A program made the translations under genes and the position numbers. Below are positions 6,165 through 12,204 of a DNA stretch of 12,204 nucleotides, in pieces. Origin of the DNA: an uncultured Faecalibacterium sp. (GTDB taxonomy: Bacteria > Bacillota > Clostridia > Oscillospirales > Ruminococcaceae). The stretch covers positions 1 through 12,204 of the forward strand of contig CAKSZE010000047.1 of NCBI GenBank assembly GCA_934525325.1. The letters are read 5' to 3'. How positions within the stretch are numbered: position 1 is the stretch's first letter; each line of letters starts with the position of its first letter. Below the pieces are notes generated by a model that did no database searches, was not told the origin of the DNA, and saw only the letters and a program-made list of their open reading frames with translations.

Positions 6165-7142
6165 ATGGGAGAAAAAACAAAGAAGAAAGGGTCGATCAGC
6201 TACGCGAAATGGGGTTATATCTTCATTGCACCGTTCTTTATCATCTTCGCGGTATTCCAGCTGATCCCTCTGGCATCCACCATCTATTACAGCTTTTTTG
6301 AGTATTACCGCAGCGGGCTGAAGATCATCGGACCCAACTTTGTGGGTCTGAAAAACTACATCACCCTGTTCGCGACCGATCTGCCCAAGTATTTCAGCAA
6401 CACGCTGATCCTGTGGATCATCGGTTTTATCCCGCAGATCATCGTCTCGCTGCTGCTGGCGGCATGGTTCACCGACCTGCGGCTGAAGCTGAAGGGACAG
6501 ACCTTCTTCAAGACGGTCATCTATATGCCCAACCTGATCATGGCTTCGGCCTTCGCAATGCTGTTCTTCGCCCTGTTCTCGGATAACGGCCCGGTGAACG
6601 CAGTGCTGCTGAGCATGGGCTGGATCAAGACCCCCATCAGCTTTTTGAATACCGTGTGGGGCAACCGTGGCCTTGTGGGCCTGATGAACTTCCTGATGTG
6701 GTTCGGCAACACCACCATCATGCTGATGGCAGCCATTATGGGCGTGGACCCCACCCTGTACGAGGCTGCAGAGCTGGACGGCTGCACCCCGAACCAGATG
6801 TTCTGGAAGATCACCCTGCCCCTGATCCGTCCCATTCTGGTCTATGTGATGATCACCTCCATGATCGGCGGCCTGCAGATGTTCGATGTGCCGCAGATTT
6901 TGACCAACGGCAAGGGCGGCCCCGACCGTACCTCCACCACCATGATCATGTACCTGAACAACCACCTGTTCAGCAAGAACTACGGCATGGCCGGTGCAGT
7001 ATCTGTGGTGCTGTTCCTTGTGTGTGCAGTGCTGTGCGTCGTCGTGTACTTCTCGCTGACCAAGGAAGATGACGGCCTGACCAAGGCTCAGCGCAAGGAA
7101 CTGAAAGCGGCCAAAAAGGCTGCTGCCAAAGGAGGGAAATAA
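6165..7142 (+). CDS. Sugar ABC transporter permease, MalF/UgpA type
   Basis: 325-aa inner-membrane subunit of a carbohydrate importer. I see about six membrane segments: 18-38, 79-101, 118-138, 168-191, 222-240 and 274-298. The ATPase-docking EAA loop is at 200-220 (EAAELDGCTPNQMFWKITLP). A Lys/Ala-rich cytoplasmic tail (about 303-325) follows the last segment. The start is the ATG at 6165 preceded by AGGAGGGAG; an in-frame GTG at 6141 lies before that ribosome site and is rejected. The stop is two bases from the next permease start, so the two are co-translated. No ATPase gene is present in this locus, so a shared MsmK/UgpC-type subunit from elsewhere is expected. Confidence 0.93.
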   Translation: MGEKTKKKGSISYAKWGYIFIAPFFIIFAVFQLIPLASTIYYSFFEYYRSGLKIIGPNFVGLKNYITLFATDLPKYFSNTLILWIIGFIPQIIVSLLLAAWFTDLRLKLKGQTFFKTVIYMPNLIMASAFAMLFFALFSDNGPVNAVLLSMGWIKTPISFLNTVWGNRGLVGLMNFLMWFGNTTIMLMAAIMGVDPTLYEAAELDGCTPNQMFWKITLPLIRPILVYVMITSMIGGLQMFDVPQILTNGKGGPDRTSTTMIMYLNNHLFSKNYGMAGAVSVVLFLVCAVLCVVVYFSLTKEDDGLTKAQRKELKAAKKAAAKGGK

Positions 7143-7144
7143 GT

Positions 7145-8011
7145 ATGGCACATACGCCTAAAAACCAGTCCGAAAAGGCGATTCTGACCGCCCGCCGTGC
7201 GTGGTGCTATCTGGTGCTGGTGCTGATCAGCTTTCTGTGCCTGTTCTTCTTCTATGTGCTGATCATCAACTCCACCCGCACCCACTTCGAGATCCAAAAG
7301 GGCTTCTCGCTGATGCCGGGTAAGTCCATCATCACAAACTTCCGCAACGTGCTTACGGACGCCAATATCCCTGTGGTAAGCGGCATCCGCAACAGCCTGC
7401 TGGTGTCTGCCTGCTCGGCAGCGCTCAGCGTCTATTTCTCGGCGCTGACGGCCTACGGCATCTACGCCTATAACTTCAAGTTCAAAAAGGCCGCCTTTGC
7501 CCTGATCCTGCTCATCATGACCATGCCCACACAGGTGTCCGCACTGGGTTTCCTGCAGTTGATCTCCAAGATGGGCCTGAAAAACAGCTTCATCCCCCTG
7601 ATCATCCCCAGCATTGCAGCACCTACCGTGTTCTTCTTCATGAAGCAGTATCTGGACGCTTCCCTTCCCATGGAGATCGTGGAAGCCGCCCGCATTGACG
7701 GCGCAGGCGAGTTTTATACCTTTAATAAGATCGTGCTGCCCATCATGAAGCCGGCGTTGGCTGTGCAGGCCATCTTCTCCTTCGTGGCCAGCTGGAACAA
7801 CTACTTCATCCCGGCTCTGGTATTGGACACTGCCGACAAAAAGACCCTGCCGATCCTGATTGCCCAGCTGCGCAGCGCGGACTTCCTGAAGTTCGATATG
7901 GGCAAGGTGTACATGATGGTGGCTATCGCCATTCTGCCGGTCATCATCGTCTACCTGCTGCTGTCCAAGTTCATCGTCCGCGGCGTTGCTCTGGGCGGTG
8001 TTAAAGGCTAA
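7145..8011 (+). CDS. Sugar ABC transporter permease, MalG/UgpE type
   Basis: 288-aa partner permease. It has a short cytoplasmic N-terminus, then membrane segments near 20-41, 83-105, 115-138, 148-167, 202-222 and 257-276. The EAA loop is at 180-199 (EAARIDGAGEFYTFNKIVLP) and the protein ends GVALGGVKG, as is usual in this family. GGAGG at 7131-7135, inside the end of the previous gene, supplies the ribosome site. It should pair with the upstream permease as the transmembrane heterodimer that moves cellobiose or cellodextrin inward. It is the last gene of the plus-strand cellobiose operon; a folded region follows. Confidence 0.93.
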   Translation: MAHTPKNQSEKAILTARRAWCYLVLVLISFLCLFFFYVLIINSTRTHFEIQKGFSLMPGKSIITNFRNVLTDANIPVVSGIRNSLLVSACSAALSVYFSALTAYGIYAYNFKFKKAAFALILLIMTMPTQVSALGFLQLISKMGLKNSFIPLIIPSIAAPTVFFFMKQYLDASLPMEIVEAARIDGAGEFYTFNKIVLPIMKPALAVQAIFSFVASWNNYFIPALVLDTADKKTLPILIAQLRSADFLKFDMGKVYMMVAIAILPVIIVYLLLSKFIVRGVALGGVKG

Positions 8012-8053
8012 AATTCCGACCGCGGCCTGCGGCCGAAACAGGGAGGAATTTTT
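8010..8053 (+). terminator. Operon terminator after the second permease
   Basis: AAAATTCC (8010-8017) pairs with GGAATTTT (8045-8052), enclosing the hairpin CGGCC-TGC-GGCCG (8023-8035), and ends in a T run. It begins inside the stop codon of the permease gene. Confidence 0.55.
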
Positions 8054-8059
8054 GGCGCA

Positions 8060-8114
8060 GCGGTCTGCAAGACGCGAGACCCGCCCAAGGGTCGAAGCGG
8101 ATGCAGGGCACCGC
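8060..8114. other. Extended hairpin in the permease/def gap
   Basis: GCGGTCTGC (8060-8068) pairs with GCAG plus ACCGC (8103-8114) across a three-base bulge. Inside, CGC (8073-8075) pairs with GCG (8097-8099), and GACCC (8078-8082) with GGGTC (8089-8093), with purine GA and GAA strands facing each other. The GGCG-AG-CGGTCTGC sequence at 8054-8068 is also found at 341-355 in the left-hand structured region. It could be a repeated intergenic motif or part of a structured RNA. The rest of the gap (8115-8164) shows nothing clear. Confidence 0.4.
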
Positions 8115-8164
8115 AAGAGGTTTTAAGCGAACAATAACACCTTCATTTCTCTGTTACAGCATAG

Positions 8165-8200
8165 CAAAGCCCCCGGGGGTACACACCCTCGGGGGCTTTG
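8165..8200 (-). terminator. Terminator of the brnQ-def unit, possibly bidirectional
   Basis: CAAAGCCCCCGGGGGT (8165-8180) pairs with ACCCTCGGGGGCTTTG (8185-8200), with one G-U pair and an ACAC loop. It begins five bases past the deformylase stop. The T-tract is short in either direction, but the stem is very stable and could also stop plus-strand read-through. Confidence 0.72.
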
Positions 8201-8204
8201 TGCA

Positions 8205-8615
8205 TTAAATCAAAATCCCATCGCAATGGTCGATCTCGTGCTGGATGATCTGTGCCGTCCAGCCGGTAAAGGTCTTGATACGGGTCTTGCCGTCCATTGT
8301 CTCATACTGTACCTTAATGCTCTGGTAGCGCTTTGTTTTCCGCACACCTTCCAGCGAAAGACAGCCCTCTTCGGCTTCGTACTGGCCGGTTTTTTTCAGG
8401 ATGACCGGGTTGAACAGCACTAAATACCCGTCCTCGGCTTCCACCGCGATGATGCGCTTGCGCACGCCGATCATGTTGGCAGCCATGCCCACACAGCCGT
8501 CGGCGTGGGCGGTCAGGGTATCCAGTAAGTCCCGCGCAATGGGGGCATCCTCCGGGGTGGCAGGGGCAGACTTCTGCGCCAGAAACAGCGGGTCGTGCAT
8601 GATGGGCTGGATCAT
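8205..8615 (-). CDS. def: Short peptide deformylase with variant motif I
   Basis: 136-aa member of the peptide deformylase family, metalloenzymes that remove formyl from the initiator methionine of new proteins. Motif II is intact (EGCLS, 83-87, Cys85 as metal ligand). So is motif III (QHEIDH, 125-130, His126 and His130 as ligands, Glu127 as general base). Motif I reads CVGMAANM (41-48) where the usual form is GxGxAAxQ, so the normal oxyanion-stabilising Gln is Met48 and the first Gly is Cys. The protein is shorter than typical 150-190-aa deformylases and ends six residues after the HExxH motif. ATG 8615 has AGGAGA and lies 14 bp past the brnQ stop, suggesting one transcript. I believe similar short forms occur in other Firmicutes. 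It may be an accessory deformylase or act on other formyl substrates. Confidence 0.85.
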   Translation of the reverse strand: MIQPIMHDPLFLAQKSAPATPEDAPIARDLLDTLTAHADGCVGMAANMIGVRKRIIAVEAEDGYLVLFNPVILKKTGQYEAEEGCLSLEGVRKTKRYQSIKVQYETMDGKTRIKTFTGWTAQIIQHEIDHCDGILI

Positions 8616-8629
8616 AGTAAAATCTCCTA

Positions 8630-9910
8630 TTATTTTTCAGTTCTGCTTAAAAGGATGCCTGACAGCAGTCCGACAACAGCCGGGAGCACCCAGCCAAAGC
8701 CCAGTGCCGCCAGCGGCAGGGCGTTGGCAAGGGCAGAAAGTGCGCCAAGCGGCAGCGCGGCGGCAATGCTCTGCACGGCGGTGCAGCCGATGCACAGCAG
8801 GTAGACCCGGCGGTGCTGTTCCAGCCCGGGCACGAAGGAAAGTGCGATCAGCACAATGGCCACCGGATACAGGGCATTGAGCACCGGGACGGATAAGCGC
8901 AGGATCTCTGCCAGCCCTAAATTGGCGATCAGCATACTGGCGGCAGCAAAAAAGGCAGCAAGGGCGGGGTAGGGGATGCGGGGCAGCAGGGTGTGGAAAT
9001 ACTCGCCCACACAGGCGATCAGCCCCACACAGGTGTTGAAGCACGCCAGCATAAAGATGGCTGCAAGCAACACCAGCCCCGCCTTGCCAAACAGCCGCTC
9101 CGCCAGCACGGTCAGTACCTCGGCACCGGTGGCAAGGCCGGGCACGGCGGCACCGGTCAGTGCTCCGGCGTGCCCCAGCATGGCATAGACCGCCAGCAGC
9201 AGCCCGCCTGCCACAAGACCGGCACGGATGGCACTGCGCTGCACGTCCTGCTCCCGGGCAACGCCCTGCGCCCGGATGTTCATGGCGATGACCGCGCCAA
9301 AGTTCAGCGCCGCAAGGGCGTCCATGGTCTGGTAACCGTACAATACACCCTGTAAAACGACTGTGGAACGATACGCATCGGTGGGCGCACCGTACTGCGC
9401 CGCCAGTGGGTGCAGCAAACAGCCGCCGAACAGGATCAGAATCAGAACCAGCAGGCAGGGGCAGAGCAGTCTGCCCAGCCAGCGGGTGAGCCTGTCCGGG
9501 CGCAGCGCCACCAGAAAGGCCGCGCTAAAGAACAGCACGGAGTACCCCAGCTGCAGCCCGGCGCTGCTGCCCAGCAGCGGGGTGAGCATGGCAAAGGAGG
9601 TGCTTGCAGTGCGCGGAATGGCCAGACACGGCCCGATGGACAGGTAGATCAAGATCATGAACACCTGCGCGAATACCGGATGCACCCGCCCGGCCAGCTT
9701 GTCCAGACCGTCGGCGCGTGCCACCGCGATGACTCCGGCAACCGGCAGACCCACGGCACTGAGGGCAAGCCCCAGAAAGGCAGGCCAGAAATTCAATCCC
9801 GCCTTTGCACCCAGATCGGGCGGAAAGATCAGGTTTCCTGCTCCGAAAAACATGGAAAATAACGTAAAGCCGACAAGCAGCAGCTTGCGGCCCTTGAGCG
9901 CTTGTGTCAA
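8630..9910 (-). CDS. brnQ: Branched-chain amino acid transporter, BrnQ/LIVCS family
   Basis: Integral membrane carrier for leucine, isoleucine and valine driven by a cation gradient. The product is 426 aa with about twelve hydrophobic segments and the family hallmark FFGAGNLIFPP at residues 21-31, followed by LGAKAG. I chose the TTG at 9910 because GAGGGG sits six bases before it. A longer frame from a TTG at 9940 would put that ribosome site inside the gene. A clear promoter lies about 50 bp upstream of the start, with its -10 inside a palindrome, so regulation is likely. The deformylase gene follows 14 bp downstream, probably in the same transcript. The assignment is firm at family level. 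Substrate preference among branched-chain amino acids is not resolved. Confidence 0.92.
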   Translation of the reverse strand: MTQALKGRKLLLVGFTLFSMFFGAGNLIFPPDLGAKAGLNFWPAFLGLALSAVGLPVAGVIAVARADGLDKLAGRVHPVFAQVFMILIYLSIGPCLAIPRTASTSFAMLTPLLGSSAGLQLGYSVLFFSAAFLVALRPDRLTRWLGRLLCPCLLVLILILFGGCLLHPLAAQYGAPTDAYRSTVVLQGVLYGYQTMDALAALNFGAVIAMNIRAQGVAREQDVQRSAIRAGLVAGGLLLAVYAMLGHAGALTGAAVPGLATGAEVLTVLAERLFGKAGLVLLAAIFMLACFNTCVGLIACVGEYFHTLLPRIPYPALAAFFAAASMLIANLGLAEILRLSVPVLNALYPVAIVLIALSFVPGLEQHRRVYLLCIGCTAVQSIAAALPLGALSALANALPLAALGFGWVLPAVVGLLSGILLSRTEK

Positions 9911-9958
9911 TACCGTCCCCTCTTTCCTGCGCTGGTGCAAAGATGCACCGTGTACTGT

Positions 9959-9991
9959 ATCCAGTTTACACTGGATGCAAATTCATGTCAA
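9959..9991 (-). promoter_or_regulatory. brnQ promoter with an overlapping operator-like palindrome
   Basis: On the minus strand there is TTGACA (9986-9991), 17 bp, then TAAACT (9963-9968). The dyad ATCCAGT (9959-9965) with ACTGGAT (9970-9976) covers the -10 and the 3' part of the spacer. A protein bound there would block RNA polymerase directly. The regulator is not identified and no regulator gene is adjacent. Confidence 0.72.
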
Positions 9992-10078
9992 GCATACGAC
10001 GATTGAAGAAAAGTATATACAGCGTGAGCCGACCCGCCGCAGGTGGTGCACAGGTCATTCCCCTTTGCGGGACGGTAT

Positions 10079-10098
10079 GGTATACTATACCTTATAAT
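10079..10098 (+). promoter_or_regulatory. Probable promoter of the ABC permease/ATPase pair
   Basis: TATAAT is at 10093-10098, 23 bases before the ATG. Just upstream is a symmetric GGTATA-C-TATACC (10079-10091) that could be an operator or supply alternative -10 elements. I find no good -35 at 17 bp, so the promoter may need an activator. I looked for a TPP-type riboswitch because of the ThiX-like permease and saw no convincing core motifs. Confidence 0.4.
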
Positions 10099-10120
10099 AG
10101 GCAGGGGAAGAGGGCAGTTT

Positions 10121-10891
10121 ATGAAGCAGAATAAGCAGTTTTTCCGCCGTCTGCTGGCGGTGGCGTTCTGGCTGGCGGTCTGGCAGGCCGCAGCCATGGC
10201 CATCGGGCAGGAGGTGTTTCTGGTATCGCCGGTGCAGGCGCTGCACACTTTGGTGCAATTGCTGCCAAGGGCAGATTTCTGGCAGCGGATGGGCTTCAGC
10301 TCCGGGCGCATTTTGCTGGGCTTTGTGCTGGGCGCAGTGGTCAGCGTGGTGCTGGCGGTGTGCGCCGCCCGGTGGAGCGCCGCCGATGCACTGCTGGCTC
10401 CGGTGATGCAGCTGGTCAAGGCTACGCCGGTGGCAAGCTTTATCATTCTGGCGCTGGTCTGGGTGCGGGGCAGTGCGCTTTCGGTGCTCATCAGCTTTCT
10501 GATGGTGCTGCCGGTGCTGTACGGCGCGGTGCGCACCGGCATTGCCGGGGCAGATGTGCAGCTGCTGGAAATGGCAGCGGTGTTCCGTCTGCCGCCGGGG
10601 CGCCGCCTGCGGGCGATCTGGCTGCCGGCGGTGCTGCCGGCCTTCCGGCAGGGATGCAGCGTGGCGCTGGGCATCTGCTGGAAAAGCGGTGTGGCAGCCG
10701 AGGTCATCGGCCTGCCCAATGGCAGCATCGGCGATGCGCTCTACCGCGCTAAGATCACCCTTTCCACAGGAGAGCTGTTTGCGTGGACCTTTGTCATCAT
10801 CCTGCTGAGCGCGGGCTTTGAAAAGCTGTTTCTGCTTGCGCTGGATAAAGCCGTGGGTGCAGTGCTGGGAGAGGAGGGGACAAAATGCTGA
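10121..10891 (+). CDS. ABC transporter permease, SsuC/TauC/ThiX type
   Basis: 256-aa inner-membrane permease of the family importing sulfonates, taurine, thiamin precursors and similar small solutes. Hydrophobic segments lie near 10-29, 62-82, 102-134 (probably two) and 220-240. The ATPase-docking loop begins at Glu150 (EMAAVFRLPPGRRLRAIWLP, 150-169). The start is the ATG at 10121 with an AGAGGG site eight bases upstream; an in-frame GTG at 10043 lies upstream of the promoter-like sequence and is rejected. Its last seven bases overlap the ATPase gene. No substrate-binding protein gene accompanies the pair, so the substrate cannot be inferred from context. Confidence 0.85.
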   Translation: MKQNKQFFRRLLAVAFWLAVWQAAAMAIGQEVFLVSPVQALHTLVQLLPRADFWQRMGFSSGRILLGFVLGAVVSVVLAVCAARWSAADALLAPVMQLVKATPVASFIILALVWVRGSALSVLISFLMVLPVLYGAVRTGIAGADVQLLEMAAVFRLPPGRRLRAIWLPAVLPAFRQGCSVALGICWKSGVAAEVIGLPNGSIGDALYRAKITLSTGELFAWTFVIILLSAGFEKLFLLALDKAVGAVLGEEGTKC

Positions 10892-11466
10892 AGCTTCAAC
10901 ACCTGACAAAACAGTTCGGCGCAGCGCCGCTCTTCACCGACCTGTGCATGGAGGTGGACGTCCCCGTGGTGCTCTGGGCACCCAGCGGCTGGGGCAAGAC
11001 CACCCTGCTGCGCATCCTGATGGGGCTGGAACGTCCCACCGCCGGTAGCGTGGAGGGCGTGGGACGGGTGGCGGCAGTCTTTCAGGAGGACCGCCTTTGC
11101 CCTCAGCTGAATGCGGTGCAGAATGTCACTTTGGTGCTGCCGGGCGCGGAAAACCAGTACAAAGAGCAAATTGTAAGTGGTTTTCAACAGCTTGGAATGG
11201 ATGTTGCAGCCTTGCAGCTGCCTGCCCGCAGGCTTTCCGGCGGGCAAAAGCGGCGGGTGGCGCTGCTGCGGGCGCTGTGGGCACCCAGCGACACCCTGCT
11301 ATTGGACGAGCCCTTTACCGGCATGGACCCGGACACCTTGCAGCGGGCGGCGGCGCTGCTGCGGCAGCGCTGCGCGGGCAAGCCGGTGCTGCTGGCTACC
11401 CACGATGAAAGCGCCATCCGCGCCCTTGGCTGGCCGGTGGTGGAGATGGAAAAGCTGGAAAGATAA
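10885..11466 (+). CDS. Short ABC transporter ATPase subunit
   Basis: 193-aa nucleotide-binding subunit for the overlapping permease. Walker A is APSGWGKTT (32-40), with Ala in place of the first Gly; Lys38 and Thr39 are kept. The Q-loop is at Gln67 (VFQED), the signature LSGGQ at 117-121, Walker B LLLDE at 138-142 with Glu142 as catalytic base, and the H-loop is His173 (ATHD). All elements needed for ATP hydrolysis are therefore present. The protein is shorter than the usual 240-260 aa: segments around the A-loop and C-terminus are trimmed, giving a minimal nucleotide-binding domain. The ATG at 10885 overlaps the permease stop (ATGCTGA), which suggests translational coupling. A strong palindromic terminator follows the stop. 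Confidence 0.88.
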   Translation: MLKLQHLTKQFGAAPLFTDLCMEVDVPVVLWAPSGWGKTTLLRILMGLERPTAGSVEGVGRVAAVFQEDRLCPQLNAVQNVTLVLPGAENQYKEQIVSGFQQLGMDVAALQLPARRLSGGQKRRVALLRALWAPSDTLLLDEPFTGMDPDTLQRAAALLRQRCAGKPVLLATHDESAIRALGWPVVEMEKLER

Positions 11467-11467
11467 A

Positions 11468-11509
11468 AACACAAGGACGTGCAGCCCGCGGGCTGCACGT
11501 CCTTGTGTT
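11468..11509. terminator. Perfect 42-nt palindrome, bidirectional terminator
   Basis: Positions 11468-11488 are the exact reverse complement of 11489-11509 (outer arm AACACAAGGACG, inner arm TGCAGCCCG). A run of five A (11465-11469) straddles the left edge, giving a T-tract on the minus strand, and TTAT lies at the right. It sits between the convergent ATPase and rodA stop codons and can terminate both. Confidence 0.85.
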
Positions 11510-11521
11510 ATAGAATATTCT

Positions 11522-12204
11522 TTACCCGAACAGGCTCTTGGTGTTATGAGAGTATACGGACAGTACTAAACCAACGCAGATATACAGCATAAGCACCGAA
11601 CTGCCGCCGGCGGAGTAGAAGGGCAGGGTGACGCCGATGACCGGCAGCACCCGCAGGTTCATGCCCACGTTCACTGCGATCTGCGCCATCAGGGCACCGC
11701 CGATACCAGCGCAGATGTAGCTGCCCAGCAGATCTTCGCTGCGGGCACCGGTAGCAAAGGTCTTGATCACCAGCGCCAGCAGAACGCCCAGCACCACGCA
11801 GCAGCCCACAAAGCCCGCCACGTTGCCGATCCAGCTGAGGATAAAGTCGTTGTGGGCGTTGGGCACGCTGTAATACCGGCCGGTGAATAGGCCGTTGCCA
11901 AAGATGCCGCCGGAGCCCAGCGCGATCTCGCCGCGCTGCTGCTGGTAGATGATGTTCTTCCACACCGTTTCGCTGGGTGCCCAGCCGGTGGTGTTTTCCG
12001 GGTCCAGCACCGCCAGAATGCGGTACCACTGGTATCCTTTGCCGATCTTATCGCTGAAAAAGGCAAAGGCCACCGCCACGGCAGCGCCCGCCGCCGCAAA
12101 GGCTGCAAAGATATACTTCCAGCTCAACCCCGCCGCAAACATCATGCAGCAGCCGATGATGCCGTAGATGATGGCGGTGCCGTCATCGCCCTGCACATGG
12201 ATGA
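11522..12204 (-). CDS. rodA: RodA-type SEDS glycosyltransferase, 3' part
   Basis: Membrane-embedded peptidoglycan polymerase of the RodA/FtsW/SpoVE (SEDS) family, acting with a class B penicillin-binding protein during cell-wall elongation. The last 226 codons are visible; the frame is open through the right edge, so the start is outside. The visible part has QGDDGTAIIYG, then GLSWKY after a membrane segment, and YQWYRILAVLDPEN in the large extracellular loop. GSGGIFGNGLFTG follows, then AHNDFILSWIGN, whose Asp aligns with the essential Asp of RodA. Near the end come NVGMNLRVLPVIGVTLPFYSAGGSS and the last membrane segment. RodA is preferred to FtsW from GLSWKY and the loop sequence, but this is not certain from a fragment. 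It converges on the ABC genes. Confidence 0.82.
   Translation of the reverse strand, partial: IHVQGDDGTAIIYGIIGCCMMFAAGLSWKYIFAAFAAAGAAVAVAFAFFSDKIGKGYQWYRILAVLDPENTTGWAPSETVWKNIIYQQQRGEIALGSGGIFGNGLFTGRYYSVPNAHNDFILSWIGNVAGFVGCCVVLGVLLALVIKTFATGARSEDLLGSYICAGIGGALMAQIAVNVGMNLRVLPVIGVTLPFYSAGGSSVLMLYICVGLVLSVYSHNTKSLFG

Noticed and set aside
6021..8116. Minus-strand open frames antisense to the two permease genes
   Set aside because: Shadows rich in His, Gln and Asp without recognisable motifs; the plus strand carries clear permeases.
9911..9940. Ten extra N-terminal codons for brnQ
   Set aside because: They would translate the ribosome site itself; TTG 9910 has correct spacing and starts where the family usually starts.
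10043..10120. Upstream GTG start for the SsuC/ThiX-type permease
   Set aside because: The extension spans the TATAAT promoter element; ATG 10121 has its own ribosome site and starts with a normal cytoplasmic N-terminus.
9941..10120. TPP riboswitch before the ThiX-like permease
   Set aside because: I could not find the conserved CTGAGA or ACCTGA core elements; the gap is explained by two divergent promoters.

Overview
The window looks like chromosomal DNA from a GC-rich Clostridia-class gut bacterium. Faecalibacterium or a close Oscillospiraceae relative is my best guess. The reasons are high GC with heavy use of GC-ending codons, strong AGGAGG-type ribosome sites, a cellobiose phosphorylase very like the clostridial enzyme, a lipoprotein sugar-binding protein with a Ser/Ala linker, and terminators built as AAAGCCCC/GGGGCTTT stems. 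The species name is inference. I see no phage, plasmid, IS, CRISPR, tRNA or rRNA.

Layout. Positions 1-573 hold no convincing large gene: a leftward promoter (62-90), an unusually dense run of abutting stem-loops (112-470), the cellobiose phosphorylase terminator (493-532) and an 8-codon mini-ORF with a good ribosome site (551-577). Positions 574-8011 are a cellobiose or cellodextrin utilisation locus. A GH94 cellobiose phosphorylase (minus strand) diverges from a LacI-family repressor, followed on the plus strand by a sugar-binding lipoprotein and two MalF/MalG-type permeases. No ATPase is present, so one must be supplied from elsewhere. The 526-bp divergent control region has two readable promoters. 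A 19-bp sequence is repeated perfectly, once in the phosphorylase leader and once at the predicted repressor transcription start. A third, inverted 9-bp core copy abuts the repressor -35. The region is also strikingly rich in CGAAA. Hairpins after the repressor and after the binding protein probably set different expression levels along the operon.

Positions 8012-8204 are a second structured gap. Positions 8205-9910 (minus) are a brnQ branched-chain amino acid transporter and a short peptide deformylase, probably one operon. The deformylase lacks the usual motif-I glutamine. The brnQ promoter is clear and its -10 lies inside a palindrome. Positions 10121-11466 (plus) are a SsuC/ThiX-type ABC permease overlapping a short ATPase, with no binding-protein gene beside them. 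A perfect 42-nt palindrome separates these from the 3' part of a rodA-type SEDS gene (minus) that runs off the right edge.

How the main genes fit together: the lipoprotein captures cellobiose or short cellodextrins, the two permeases import them with an unlinked ATPase, and the cytoplasmic phosphorylase splits cellobiose with phosphate to glucose 1-phosphate and glucose, saving ATP. The repressor probably senses the sugar and controls both divergent transcripts. The most unusual material is not a protein: it is the chain of stem-loops at the left end and the CGAAA-rich, operator-laden control region.
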